Part shown: positions 1 through 7,277 of the stretch, piece after piece
How the letters are laid out: the number at the start of each line of letters is the position of its first letter
Position numbering within the stretch: position 1 is the stretch's first letter
Assembly: GCA_021204885.1 (NCBI GenBank)
Contig: JAJPYP010000159.1
Coordinates: forward strand, 1-13,346
Source: Prevotellaceae bacterium
GTDB lineage: Bacteria; Bacteroidota; Bacteroidia; Bacteroidales; Bacteroidaceae
Direction of reading: 5' to 3'
Length of the DNA: 13,346 nt
Translations under genes and position numbers: made by a program
The notes under the pieces: generated by a model
What the model was told of the DNA's origin: nothing
The model's database searches: none
Seen by the model: the letters and a program-made list of their open reading frames with translations, nothing else

Positions 1-872
1 TTGAATTACTCCTTACCACCGTTCCCGTGGAGACGAAGAACTTCCGTTGGGAATTGGACTTCAACTTCGCCAAGAACAAGAACAAGGTAATCTCCATGCC
101 CGAGAGCTTGGAAGGCGGCAAGACAGGCATCTACTCCTACTCTGCCGGCAGCGACGCCGTCTACATGTATGCCGAAGAGGGCAAGCCCATGGGCGAGTTC
201 TACACCTACCTGCCCACTTATACCGACGACGGCAAGATGATTGTCGACTCCAATGGCTATCCCGTGCTGAGCGACAAGGTGCAGGACACCGGCAAGAACA
301 TGAACAACGACTGGACGGGCGGCTTCACCACCTCTCTTACCTACAAGGACTTCACCCTGAGCGCCGCGCTCGACATCCGCAAGGGCGGCTACATGTTCTG
401 CCGCACCAAGAACATCATGGAGTTCACCGGCAACGGCTACATCACCACCTACAACGAGCGCCGTCCCTTCGTCATTCCCAACTCGGTAGTGGCAAGTGAA
501 GGCGGATATGTGGAGAACACCACGCCCATCTACCTCTACAACAGCAGTTACCAGAACTACTACGACAAGTACGGATACGGCACCGGCGGCGAGAAGCTCT
601 TGATAGACCGCTCGTTCGTAAAGCTGCGCAACATCAGCCTCACGTGGAACGTTCCCAAGAGATGGGTGGAAGCCATCTCCTTGCAGGGAATCGCCTTGAC
701 GGCCTTCTGCAACAACGTGTTCACATGGACGGCCAAAGACAACTTCTACGTAGACCCCGAATCCACCACCATATCGCAAGCCTCTTACGGTGACTTGGGC
801 ACCCAGTTCGGCGAGCTCTACTCCAACCCGTCGTGCCGTGTGTTCGGCTGCAACCTAAGCGTAAAATTCTAA
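1..872 (+). CDS. SusC/RagA-family TonB-dependent transporter, C-terminal part (5' truncated by window edge)
   Basis: The reading frame is open from base 3 (first full codon GAA) to TAA at 870-872, giving 289 visible residues. The gene starts outside the window; the GTG at 27 is an internal valine, not a start. The visible part reads as the end of a SusC beta-barrel: a VPVETKNFRWELDFNFAK-type strand near the left edge, then NNDWTGGFTTSLTYKDFTLSAALDIRKGG, and a terminal aromatic residue (NLSVKF) typical of outer-membrane barrels. SusC proteins form the outer-membrane channel that imports nutrients using TonB energy, with the SusD lipoprotein as lid. The SusD-like gene starts 17 bases after the stop, so the two are surely cotranscribed. 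The substrate cannot be read from this fragment; the downstream genes point to a BT2264-like peptide importer. The plug domain and any N-terminal extension are outside the window. Confidence 0.93.
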   Translation, partial: ELLLTTVPVETKNFRWELDFNFAKNKNKVISMPESLEGGKTGIYSYSAGSDAVYMYAEEGKPMGEFYTYLPTYTDDGKMIVDSNGYPVLSDKVQDTGKNMNNDWTGGFTTSLTYKDFTLSAALDIRKGGYMFCRTKNIMEFTGNGYITTYNERRPFVIPNSVVASEGGYVENTTPIYLYNSSYQNYYDKYGYGTGGEKLLIDRSFVKLRNISLTWNVPKRWVEAISLQGIALTAFCNNVFTWTAKDNFYVDPESTTISQASYGDLGTQFGELYSNPSCRVFGCNLSVKF

Positions 873-889
873 GAAAGGAGAAAAAAGAG

Positions 890-2389
890 ATGAAAAAGAC
901 CATATTGATAACTATCTTGCTGTTAGGGGTGGGATTGGCCTCTTGCAACAGCTACTTGGACATTAACGAAAGCCCCAACTCGCCCTCCACGGAGAACATA
1001 GGGAGCGACGTGCTCATGCCCGCCGTAGAGATGACCGTAGCCACTTGCTACGGCAACTTCCTGCGCATCACGGGCGGCTTCTACTCCATGGCCTACGCCC
1101 ACTTGAACGGCACGAGCAACTACGTGGACTTCTCACAGTTCCAGATGTCGGCCACGCGCAGCAGCGCCAACTACACGCAATTCACCCAAAAGGGATTGAA
1201 CAACTTGAAGACCATACGCGAGAAGTCGGCCGAAGAAGAAGAGTGGGGCACCTACTTGGCCGCCACCACCCTGCGTGCCTTCATCTACCAAGCATTGGTA
1301 GACTGCTACGGCGAGGTTCCCTACGCCGAAGCGCTCGACCCGGCAACCACTACCAAGCCGCAATATGACGACGGACAAGTGGTCTATGAAGGCGTACTTG
1401 CCGAATTGGACGAAGCCTTGGCATTGGCGAGGAACAACAACCGCGTCTGCACCAACTTCCTCTATCCGTCGGCCAACGCCACGCAGTGGATACAGTTCGC
1501 CAACGCGCTCAAGCTGAAACTGCTCATGCGCATGGCCGGCGTGAAAGACGTGTCGAAAGAGGCGGGCGCCTTGGTTGCCGAGAACAACTTCCCCACGGAA
1601 GACGTAACCTATACCGACTGCTGGGAGAATTCCGCCAACGCCATGAGTCCCTTCTATGCCGAAGAGTTCTCGACAAGTTTCGGTTCCAACCAAATCAATA
1701 TCTGCGGCAACTTGGCCATTATAGGCACCATGCACATCACGGGCGATAACGAATACAGCGACCCCCGTCTGCCCGCCTACTTCGAGACCAACAGCAAAGG
1801 CGAGTACATCGGGAGCGTGTCGGGTACGCAATACCCCAGCAGCAACAGCCTGACCGACTGGTGCCGTCCCGTGGCCAGCTATGACATGCCCGTCTACCTG
1901 ATGAGCGTAGCCGAAGTGGAGTTCTTCATCGCCGAATACTACGCCCGCTACGGCTCCGAAGCCGAAGCCGCCAAGCATTATGCCGCCGGTGTGGAAGCCT
2001 CGTTTGCCTCGGCCGGCGTTGAGGGAGCCGATGAGTACATCGCCCGCTACCCTTACGACAACGGCAACTACAAGCAGAGCTTGGGCAACGCCAAATGGGT
2101 GATGCTCTGCGGCACCAACCCCTTTGAAGGCTGGTGCGAGCTGCGCCGCTTGGACTATCCCGCATTCAGCGGCATGAAAGGCACCGACTTCTACAAGCCC
2201 GGCAACGACGACTCCTTCAACACCTCAAGCTACGTTCCCTACACGCTCTACACCCCCATCGAGGTGTTCGGACAGGTAGGCGAGAACCACCTGCTGGAAC
2301 GCTTCCCTTATCCGGAGAGCTCCTCGTCCACCAACTCGAACGTACCCGCGTTCCCCGGCTATACCTCACCCGTATTCTGGGCCAAATAA
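890..2389 (+). CDS. SusD/RagB-like nutrient-binding outer-membrane lipoprotein
   Basis: The protein has 499 residues. The ATG at 890 is chosen over an upstream in-frame ATG at 833 because it follows an AAGGAG ribosome site (876-880) and begins a clean lipoprotein signal: MKKTILITILLLGVGLASC, with lipobox LASC and acylated Cys19. The mature start CNSYLDINESPNSPS is the hallmark of the SusD-like_2 subfamily (asparagine-rich YLDINxxPN). TPR-like helices follow, for example FANALKLKLLMRMAG and DMPVYLMSVAEVEFFIAEYYAR, which is a conserved SusD helix. The C-terminal part carries GWCELRRLDYPA, also conserved in the family. SusD proteins sit on the cell surface and close over the SusC barrel to capture ligand. 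It lies between the SusC gene (17-bp gap) and two small lipoprotein genes, the order of BT2263 in the BT2264-2261 locus. Ligand assignment to peptides is inference from that synteny. Confidence 0.93.
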   Translation: MKKTILITILLLGVGLASCNSYLDINESPNSPSTENIGSDVLMPAVEMTVATCYGNFLRITGGFYSMAYAHLNGTSNYVDFSQFQMSATRSSANYTQFTQKGLNNLKTIREKSAEEEEWGTYLAATTLRAFIYQALVDCYGEVPYAEALDPATTTKPQYDDGQVVYEGVLAELDEALALARNNNRVCTNFLYPSANATQWIQFANALKLKLLMRMAGVKDVSKEAGALVAENNFPTEDVTYTDCWENSANAMSPFYAEEFSTSFGSNQINICGNLAIIGTMHITGDNEYSDPRLPAYFETNSKGEYIGSVSGTQYPSSNSLTDWCRPVASYDMPVYLMSVAEVEFFIAEYYARYGSEAEAAKHYAAGVEASFASAGVEGADEYIARYPYDNGNYKQSLGNAKWVMLCGTNPFEGWCELRRLDYPAFSGMKGTDFYKPGNDDSFNTSSYVPYTLYTPIEVFGQVGENHLLERFPYPESSSSTNSNVPAFPGYTSPVFWAK

Positions 2390-2416
2390 CGTATAACAAC
2401 TAAAAAAGAAAGCACA

Positions 2417-3118
2417 ATGAAAAGAACATTACTATACTTCATGCTGCTCACCGCGCTTGTACCCTTCGTAACAAGTTGCAGCGAGGACACGGCCGGCGTG
2501 ACGGGGATTACCTACTATCCCGAGCTGACTTTGGAAGGAGAAACGACACTCTATGTAGACAAAGGCGGCACGTATATGGAACCCGGTTATTCCGCCATAA
2601 TGGACGGTGAGGATGTAACCGGCCAAGTGGTAGTGGATTCAAACGTAAACACCTCCAAATCCGGTGTCTACTCCATCACCTATACCATCGTGAATGCCGA
2701 CGGTTTCGCTTCCAGTACATCCCGCAAGGTCATCGTGACCGACCCCAATGACGCCATTGAAGGAATCTACGATACCGACCCCGAAAGCTACCGTGATTAT
2801 AAAGGCGAAACGGCTTACGGAGCCAGCTTCGAGATTATCGTATTGAACAATGGAGACGGCACCTACAACGTGGACGACATGTTCGGCGGCTGGTATGCTG
2901 AACGTGCCGGCTATGGCAGCAGCTATGCCATGCAAGGCACCGTCACCATCGCCGCCGACGGTACCGTAGAGTTGGTGGACAGCTTCGTTCCCGGTTGGGG
3001 AGACAAAGCCGAAGCCCTCACCGAAGGTCTGTTTGACGCGACTGCCGGTTCTCTCTCATGGGTAGTGGAATACTCCGACAACCCGCTTTATTTCCATGTT
3101 ACAATGTATAAAAGATAA
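2417..3118 (+). CDS. BT_2262-like surface lipoprotein with Ig-like (DUF5011-type) domain
   Basis: The protein has 233 residues. It has a lipoprotein signal (MKRTLLYFMLLTALVPFVTSC, acylated Cys21) followed by SEDT; an acidic stretch straight after the cysteine resembles the Bacteroidetes surface-export signal. Residues about 40-108 form an Ig-like domain of the DUF5011 type: Y-DKGGTYMEPGYSA, then DVTGQVVV, then TSKSGVYSITYTIVNADGFASS. Residues about 113-233 form a second, beta-rich domain with GDGTYNVDDMFGGWYAERAGYGSSYAMQG-like wording that I recognise from BT_2262-family proteins. It starts 27 bases after the SusD-like stop. In B. thetaiotaomicron the equivalent lipoprotein co-purifies with the SusCD complex as an accessory subunit (established for that locus, as I recall it). 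A role as an accessory at the SusCD mouth here is inferred from similarity and gene order. No catalytic motif is visible. Confidence 0.85.
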   Translation: MKRTLLYFMLLTALVPFVTSCSEDTAGVTGITYYPELTLEGETTLYVDKGGTYMEPGYSAIMDGEDVTGQVVVDSNVNTSKSGVYSITYTIVNADGFASSTSRKVIVTDPNDAIEGIYDTDPESYRDYKGETAYGASFEIIVLNNGDGTYNVDDMFGGWYAERAGYGSSYAMQGTVTIAADGTVELVDSFVPGWGDKAEALTEGLFDATAGSLSWVVEYSDNPLYFHVTMYKR

Positions 3119-3125
3119 TTGAGGT

Positions 3126-3638
3126 ATGAAGAAGACAATCTATTTATCCCTGATATGCGCGGGCCTGCTCTTTGCCGCCTGCCAGAAAGAAGACGTGGGT
3201 CAAACCGCCACGGTGGCCGCCGCCGGCCAGTGGTATGTAACCTACGACGGCGCCGATGCTGCCGGCAACGTGGTGGCCCCTGACGTGTATGGTGTGGGGC
3301 GCACCCTGCTCTACACCTACAACACGGCGGCCGACGCACCCGACCGGATGTTCGTAGACGATATGGAGAACTTCTGGTCTTTCAAGGTGAGGGTAAACTT
3401 GGACCCGGGCACGCTTACCTTCGGTACCGACGGCAGCGCGGCCAACAACTACTATGACAGCGGCGTGACCATCGACGGCGGCAAGATACTCTATGGAGCC
3501 GCCATCAATCCACACGGAACGGCGGCCGACAGCATCGTGTTCTACGTCACCTTCAGCGACGACGAGGCCATTGGCCAGTACTATGACAAGCTGAAAGTAT
3601 CGGGCTACCGGTACACCGGCTTGGCATCCGATGATTGA
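3126..3638 (+). CDS. BT_2261-like small lipoprotein (lipid-binding-fold family, Lipid_bd)
   Basis: The protein has 170 residues. The start ATG at 3126 sits 7 bases after the preceding stop with a GAGG ribosome site (3121-3124). A lipoprotein signal MKKTIYLSLICAGLLFAAC ends at Cys19, followed by QKED, which fits the K-(D/E)2 surface-export pattern. The mature part is a compact beta-rich domain with WYVTYDGADAAGNVV, DDMENFWSFKVRVN and HGTAADSIVFYVTFSDDE, then a closing VSGYRYTGL. I recognise these as the family annotated as lipid-binding putative hydrolase (PF12888), whose structural representative is BT_2261. The family name comes from fold resemblance; no lipid binding or hydrolysis can be seen here. 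As last gene of the SusCD operon it probably forms a fourth, surface-exposed subunit of the importer. The hairpin cluster that ends the operon begins 36 bases downstream. Confidence 0.85.
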   Translation: MKKTIYLSLICAGLLFAACQKEDVGQTATVAAAGQWYVTYDGADAAGNVVAPDVYGVGRTLLYTYNTAADAPDRMFVDDMENFWSFKVRVNLDPGTLTFGTDGSAANNYYDSGVTIDGGKILYGAAINPHGTAADSIVFYVTFSDDEAIGQYYDKLKVSGYRYTGLASDD

Positions 3639-3674
3639 TGCACGCACATTGTCTTTAACCGACAATTCCCTGAG

Positions 3675-3716
3675 TAGCGCTCAAGCAAGCTTGAGCGCTA
3701 ACGCATTTCATTTTTT
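3675..3716 (+). terminator. Hairpin downstream of SusCD operon (first of two)
   Basis: Perfect 12-bp inverted repeat: arms TAGCGCTCAAGC (3675-3686) and GCTTGAGCGCTA (3689-3700) around AA. The six-T run (3711-3716) lies 10 bases beyond the stem, so on its own this is a weaker terminator than the next hairpin. Its core recurs inside the gene at 8262-9110. Confidence 0.6.
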
Positions 3717-3732
3717 CATAATTATCAGAGAC

Positions 3733-3768
3733 GGGATTGCTTTATGTGATATAAAGCAATCCCTTTTT
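3733..3768 (+). terminator. Rho-independent terminator of the SusCD operon
   Basis: Perfect 13-bp stem, GGGATTGCTTTAT (3733-3745) with ATAAAGCAATCCC (3751-3763), loop GTGAT, followed directly by five T (3764-3768). This is a canonical terminator for the + strand operon. The right arm can pair instead with a third copy of the sequence at 3773-3789 (see the neighbouring entry). Confidence 0.85.
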
Positions 3769-3789
3769 CGGTGAAAAAGGGATTGCTTT
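3753..3789. terminator. Overlapping alternative hairpin, likely serving convergent transcripts
   Basis: AAAGCAATCCCTTTTTC (3753-3769) pairs perfectly with GAAAAAGGGATTGCTTT (3773-3789) around GGT, a 17-bp stem. It shares its left arm with the right arm of the terminator at 3733-3763, so the two hairpins exclude each other in RNA. Since priA ends convergently at 3945, a bidirectional terminator is the simplest reading. Confidence 0.6.
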
Positions 3790-3793
3790 CCTA

Positions 3794-3852
3794 ACCACCC
3801 CACCAAACCGCCCCTCATAGGGGAGGCTTGGTCGGCCTAAAGGCCTCCGAAG
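3794..3852. repeat. 59-bp intergenic palindromic repeat, copy 1
   Basis: The copy runs from ACCACCCC to GGCCTCCGAAG and matches copy 2 at 56 of 59 positions with no gaps. Inside it are nested inverted repeats: CCCCTCATAGGGG, and GGAGGC...GGCCTCC with GGCCTAAAGGCC at its centre. It contains no plausible ORF. It resembles the small GC-rich interspersed repeats often seen between Bacteroidales genes. A short hairpin AGCGGC-GCT-GCCGCT (3851-3865) overlaps its right end. Confidence 0.8.
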
Positions 3853-3879
3853 CGGCGCTGCCGCTTATATCTTTTCTAT

Positions 3880-3938
3880 ACCACCCCTCCAAACCTCCCC
3901 TTATAGGGGAGGCTTGGTCGGCCTAAAGGCCTCCGAAG
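3880..3938. repeat. 59-bp intergenic palindromic repeat, copy 2
   Basis: Second copy in the same orientation, 27 bases after copy 1, differing at three positions, all in the left third. It keeps the internal CCCC-TTATA-GGGG and GGAGGC/GGCCTCC inverted repeats. It ends 7 bases before the priA stop codon (3945-3947), so it would lie in the 3' end of the priA transcript. Confidence 0.8.
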
Positions 3939-3944
3939 CTCTTT

Positions 3945-6239
3945 CTACATCGGATCGACATCGTAATAGACCTGCATCGACTTGAAGCGGGCGTCGCGCA
4001 GCATCTCCTCTTGCAGTTGCAACAAGAGGCGGCGCACGGCGGTAAAGGAGACGTGGGGGGCTATCTTCAACATGATCTTGCGGATAAAGAGCGTCTGCAC
4101 GCGGGCCACAGGCGGCTTGTCGGGTCCCAATACACACTTACCCAATAGAGTAGACAGCCGTGCGGCCATCGCCCCGGCCATCGTCTCCAAGCGCGGCTCC
4201 TCGCGCCCCTTCAAGTAGACGTACACCAAGCGGTAATAGGGCGGGTAACGGAACAGCTGCCGCTCGGAGAGTTGCCCTGCCGCCATTCCTTCGTAATCGT
4301 TATGCATCACTTGCGGAATGATGGGATGCGCCACGTTCCTTGTCTGCAACACCACCATACCCTGCCGCTCCTTGCGGCCGGCACGCCCCGCCACTTGCGC
4401 CATGAGCTGGAAAGCCCGCTCGTAAGCGCGGAAGTCGGGATAGTTCAACATGGTGTCGGCATTGAGTATGCCCACCACGCTCACGCGGTCGAAGTCAAGC
4501 CCTTTAGACACCATTTGCGTGCCAATCAATATATCCGTGCGCCCCGCCTCGAAGTCGGCGATGATGCGCTCGTAAGCCGTGCGCGTGTGGGTGGTGTCCA
4601 AATCCATACGCGCCACACGCGCCTCGGGGAACAAGTCGCGAATGTCGTCCTCAATCTTCTCCGTACCGAAGCCATGCCCGCGCAAGTCGGTACCGTCGCA
4701 TGCGGGGCAACGGGCGGGCAACGCCATGGTGTAGCCGCAATAGTGACACACCAACTGCCCCGAGCCCTTGTGGTAAGTCAAGCTCACGTCGCAGTCACGG
4801 CAACGCGGCACCCAGCCACACGTATGGCACTCTATCATGGGGGCGAAGCCACGGCGGTTCTGGAAGAGGATGACCTGCTGCTTGCACTCCAAGGCCTCGC
4901 GCATCAATTGCAGCAACAGCGGCGAGAAGGGGCCGTGCACTATCTTCTTGCGCAGCAACTCCTGCATGTCCACCGGAATGACGCGCGGCAACTGCACCGC
5001 CTTGTAGCGCTCCTTCAACGTGACCAACCCATACTTGCCCGTCAAGGCGTTGTGCCAGCTCTCCAAAGCAGGCGTGGCCGTACCAAGGAGCGTCTTGGCA
5101 CCATAGAGGCCGGCCAACACGATGGCGGCGTTGCGGGCGTGGTAACGCGGGGCAGGGTCTTGCTGCTTGTAGCTGTTCTCATGCTCCTCGTCCACAATGA
5201 CCAATCCCAAGTTACGGAAAGGCAGGAACACCGACGAGCGCACGCCCAGTATCACGTCGTAGGCCTTGTCCGTGAGCTGTCGTAGCCATAGCTCCACCCG
5301 GCGGGCATCGGTGAACTTGGAGTGGTAGATGCCCAGCCTTGGACCGAACAGCCGCTTGAGCCGCTCGGTTATCTGCGTGGTCAAGGCAATCTCGGGGAGC
5401 AGATAGAGTACCTGCCTGCCTTGGCGCAACGTCTCTTCTATCAAGTGGATGTAGATTTCCGTCTTGCCGGCCGCCGTCACCCCATAGAGCAGGCAGACGT
5501 TCTTCTGGCGGAAGCTCGCCTGAATGGCTTCGTAGGCCGCTTGTTGCGGGGCGCTGAGCGGATGGGCCGTGGCGGTCACCGTTTGCGACGCCTCTTCATC
5601 CTGACGCTCCACCTCCACGCTGTAGGCCTCCAATACATGCTTGCCCGTCAAGCCGTTGAAGGCGGCGACCGATGCGCCCGCTTGCAGCAGGGCAGCTTTG
5701 GGCACCGCCTTCGCCTGGCCCGTAGCAAGGAAGCCCGACTGCTCCAAGTAACGCATGAGCAAGTCAAGCTGCTTGGGCGCACGCCGTTGCAGCGCGTCGA
5801 AGAGCATCTTGAGCCGTGCCTGTTCGCACAGAGACTCGGCCAAGCGCACGTACGTCTGGGTTTTGGGTTTACAAGCCTGTTGCAACGCCTCCATATCGGC
5901 AAGCGCGTCGCTTTCGGGTTTCAGCCCCGAGGGAAGGGCGGCCTTGAAGACATCGCCCAAGGAGCAGAGATAATAGTCTGAGAGCCACTCCCAGAACTTG
6001 AGCTGGCGGGGCAGCAACACGGGCTGGGCATCGGGCAAGGCAGCCACCGGCTTCACCTCGTATTCCATGGGGCGGGTATAATGCACCGCCTTTACAATGC
6101 CCGTATAGTAGTTTTTCCGTCCGAAAGGCACCGTCACACGGCAACCCGTGCGCACTGCACCGGCTATGCCCTGCGGTAAGGAGTAAGTGAAGGTACGACG
6201 CAAAGGCAAGGGCAGTATGACATCGACGAACGTCTCCAT
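3945..6239 (-). CDS. priA: Primosomal protein N' (replication restart helicase PriA)
   Basis: The protein has 764 residues; E. coli PriA has 732. The N-terminal 3'-end-binding domain opens with FVDVILPLPLRRTFTYSLP and CRVTVPFGRKNYYTGIV, standard for PriA and fixing the start ATG at 6237-6239. The helicase core has Walker A GVTAAGKTE (253-261), Walker B DEEH (350-353), GTATPAL (386-392), GTQMVSKGLDF (573-583) and QVAGRAGR (615-622). Eight cysteines sit between the two helicase lobes as four pairs (471/474, 480/483, 498/501, 511/514), the two-zinc module needed to load the primosome. PriA recognises stalled forks and D-loops and reloads the replicative helicase. Walker A has alanines where GVTGSGKTE is commonest, still within the GxxxxGKT rule. 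The gene begins 19 bases after the outer-membrane protein gene on the same strand with only a weak GGGGCG ribosome site, so the two are probably cotranscribed. Confidence 0.97.
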   Translation of the reverse strand: METFVDVILPLPLRRTFTYSLPQGIAGAVRTGCRVTVPFGRKNYYTGIVKAVHYTRPMEYEVKPVAALPDAQPVLLPRQLKFWEWLSDYYLCSLGDVFKAALPSGLKPESDALADMEALQQACKPKTQTYVRLAESLCEQARLKMLFDALQRRAPKQLDLLMRYLEQSGFLATGQAKAVPKAALLQAGASVAAFNGLTGKHVLEAYSVEVERQDEEASQTVTATAHPLSAPQQAAYEAIQASFRQKNVCLLYGVTAAGKTEIYIHLIEETLRQGRQVLYLLPEIALTTQITERLKRLFGPRLGIYHSKFTDARRVELWLRQLTDKAYDVILGVRSSVFLPFRNLGLVIVDEEHENSYKQQDPAPRYHARNAAIVLAGLYGAKTLLGTATPALESWHNALTGKYGLVTLKERYKAVQLPRVIPVDMQELLRKKIVHGPFSPLLLQLMREALECKQQVILFQNRRGFAPMIECHTCGWVPRCRDCDVSLTYHKGSGQLVCHYCGYTMALPARCPACDGTDLRGHGFGTEKIEDDIRDLFPEARVARMDLDTTHTRTAYERIIADFEAGRTDILIGTQMVSKGLDFDRVSVVGILNADTMLNYPDFRAYERAFQLMAQVAGRAGRKERQGMVVLQTRNVAHPIIPQVMHNDYEGMAAGQLSERQLFRYPPYYRLVYVYLKGREEPRLETMAGAMAARLSTLLGKCVLGPDKPPVARVQTLFIRKIMLKIAPHVSFTAVRRLLLQLQEEMLRDARFKSMQVYYDVDPM

Positions 6240-6258
6240 CGCGCCCCGCGGCTATGCA

Positions 6259-6849
6259 TCAGAACAAGTAGGCGAGATTTACCTGCCAACCCTTTACCTT
6301 GGTATCCGAGAAGAGTTTACCCTCTCCCCCGTAACTCTTGGTGGCAGGTATCAAGTACTCGGCACCGAAGCGGTAGTGTTTGGTAATCTTGAAGCCCGCA
6401 CCCACATTGATGCCCAACTGGGCCACCTTATACTTGGCGTTGTTGGAGTTCGAGCGCAGGTTCAAGTACAGGTCGGGGCCGGCCGCTATAAAGACACCGC
6501 TGTTGGCGCCCAAGCCGAAAGTATATTTCACATGCAATGGCACCTCGAAGCCCGATTGTTTCCATGATTGCCGACCGGCATCGCCTCCGCGCAAGGAGTA
6601 GACGATGGCACCGTCGAAGCCGATGGGCAGTACGGGCAGGTTCAGCTCAATCATCGGGCCAAGGAAGAAACCGGTGCGCGTCTGCTTCATGGAATTGGTC
6701 ACATTCCTTATTTCAGTCTTATTGGGCCAGCCCAATTTCGTGAAGTTCAAGCCCCCCTTGAAACCGAACTGAACCAGCTGTGCCCGGGCAGGCAGTGCCA
6801 AGACCAAAGCGGTGAGGGCGACGGCTATCGTGCAGAGAATCCTTTTCAT
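6259..6849 (-). CDS. Outer-membrane beta-barrel protein (porin-family, PF13568-like)
   Basis: The protein has 196 residues. A Sec signal peptide (MKRILCTIAVALTALVLALPARA, cut before Gln24) precedes a small barrel. Recognisable strands are VQFGFKGGLNFTKLG, TGFFLGPMIELNLP, FEVPLHVKYTFGLG and FIAAGPDLYLNL, then GAGFKITKHYRFGAEYLI, ending WQVNLAYLF with a terminal phenylalanine. The wording matches the abundant Bacteroidetes outer-membrane beta-barrel family (about 8 strands), whose members mostly have no assigned function. It is transcribed from its own TAnnTTTG promoter and sits directly upstream of priA. No enzyme motif is visible. Transport or adhesion roles would be guesses. Confidence 0.88.
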   Translation of the reverse strand: MKRILCTIAVALTALVLALPARAQLVQFGFKGGLNFTKLGWPNKTEIRNVTNSMKQTRTGFFLGPMIELNLPVLPIGFDGAIVYSLRGGDAGRQSWKQSGFEVPLHVKYTFGLGANSGVFIAAGPDLYLNLRSNSNNAKYKVAQLGINVGAGFKITKHYRFGAEYLIPATKSYGGEGKLFSDTKVKGWQVNLAYLF

Positions 6850-6874
6850 AATTCCATCCGTTTAAATTACACGG

Positions 6875-6882
6875 CAAACATA
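6875..6882 (-). promoter_or_regulatory. Bacteroides-type -7 promoter element for the outer-membrane protein gene
   Basis: The minus strand reads TATGTTTG, an exact match to TAnnTTTG, 25 bases before the start codon at 6849. No convincing TTTG -33 box is seen at the usual 19-21 base spacing. Confidence 0.6.
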
Positions 6883-7079
6883 CACAAAATTCCTCGATTA
6901 TCATGCAGGCACGGTAAAAAAATAAGCGGAAGAGCCCTATAATCTACGTTTGCCGCCCCCACGATAGTAAACGCCCCGTCTTTATCCATCAAGGCGCTAA
7001 TATGCAAAAAATCCCTAAAAGAGCGCCCCACGCATGCAAATTGTAGGCCCCAAGCACCGATAATCAGCGCAAAAGGCAT
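6883..7079. other. Intergenic stretch between outer-membrane protein gene and tRNA-Ser
   Basis: About 200 bases between two divergent transcription units. I see no ORF with coding character and no strong hairpin. One further exact TAnnTTTG match on the + strand (TACGTTTG, 6945-6952) could be an extra promoter but faces no gene until the tRNA. Confidence 0.5.
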
Positions 7080-7087
7080 TACCTTTG
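7080..7087 (+). promoter_or_regulatory. -7 promoter element for tRNA-Ser
   Basis: TACCTTTG is an exact TAnnTTTG match ending 12 bases before the first base of the mature tRNA. Transcription would start a few bases upstream of the tRNA, leaving a very short 5' leader for processing. Confidence 0.65.
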
Positions 7088-7099
7088 CAGCATCGAAAA

Positions 7100-7186
7100 G
7101 GAAAGGTGCCGGAGTGGTCGATCGGGCCGCACTCGAAATGCGGTGAACGGGTAACCGTTCCCAGAGTTCGAATCTCTGTCTTTCCG
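7100..7186 (+). tRNA. tRNA-Ser (anticodon CGA)
   Basis: An 87-base cloverleaf can be folded by hand. The acceptor stem is GGAAAGG with TCTTTCC (one G-U pair), discriminator G at 7186. The anticodon stem is CCGCA/TGCGG around loop CTCGAAA, anticodon CGA at 7134-7136, reading serine codon UCG. A long class II variable arm GAACGG-GTAA-CCGTTC is diagnostic of tRNA-Ser, and the T arm is CAGAG-TTCGAAT-CTCTG. The 3' CCA is not encoded (CCT follows the discriminator), so it must be added by nucleotidyltransferase. It closely resembles E. coli tRNA-Ser(CGA) in the CCGGAG D-arm region. A UCG-reading tRNA fits the GC-rich codon use of the neighbours. Confidence 0.96.
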
Positions 7187-7212
7187 CCTGTAAACGAAGC
7201 GTTAAGGTTGTA

Positions 7213-7251
7213 GAACGGGGTTGTGTCCGCAGGGCGGACACAATCCCGTTC
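7213..7251. terminator. 18-bp stem hairpin between tRNA-Ser and the HU-related gene
   Basis: GAACGGGGTTGTGTCCGC (7213-7230) pairs with GCGGACACAATCCCGTTC (7234-7251) around AGG, with one G-U pair. It lies 27 bases beyond the tRNA and 27 bases before the end of the convergent HU-related gene, so it could end both transcripts. Neither side has a T-run, so the terminator call rests on position and stem strength. Confidence 0.55.
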
Positions 7252-7277
7252 GCTTGCCCATGCCCATGGCAGGACGA

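Noticed and set aside
833..889. Start of the SusD-like gene at ATG 833
   Set aside because: It would overlap the SusC coding end and bury the lipoprotein signal; ATG 890 has both ribosome site and signal peptide.
4272..5285. Long + strand ORF opposite priA (also 5322-5981)
   Set aside because: Antisense open frames forced by GC-rich codons of priA. The composition is histidine- and arginine-heavy with no motifs, while the other strand has every PriA motif.
6867..7241. Minus-strand ORF of 124 codons between the outer-membrane protein and HU-related genes
   Set aside because: It is read straight through the complement of the tRNA-Ser gene and has no family resemblance.
7100..7260. tRNA-Ser as an integration (attachment) site for a mobile element
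   Set aside because: No integrase, no repeated tRNA 3' end nearby, and the next gene is an HU-related housekeeping-like protein.
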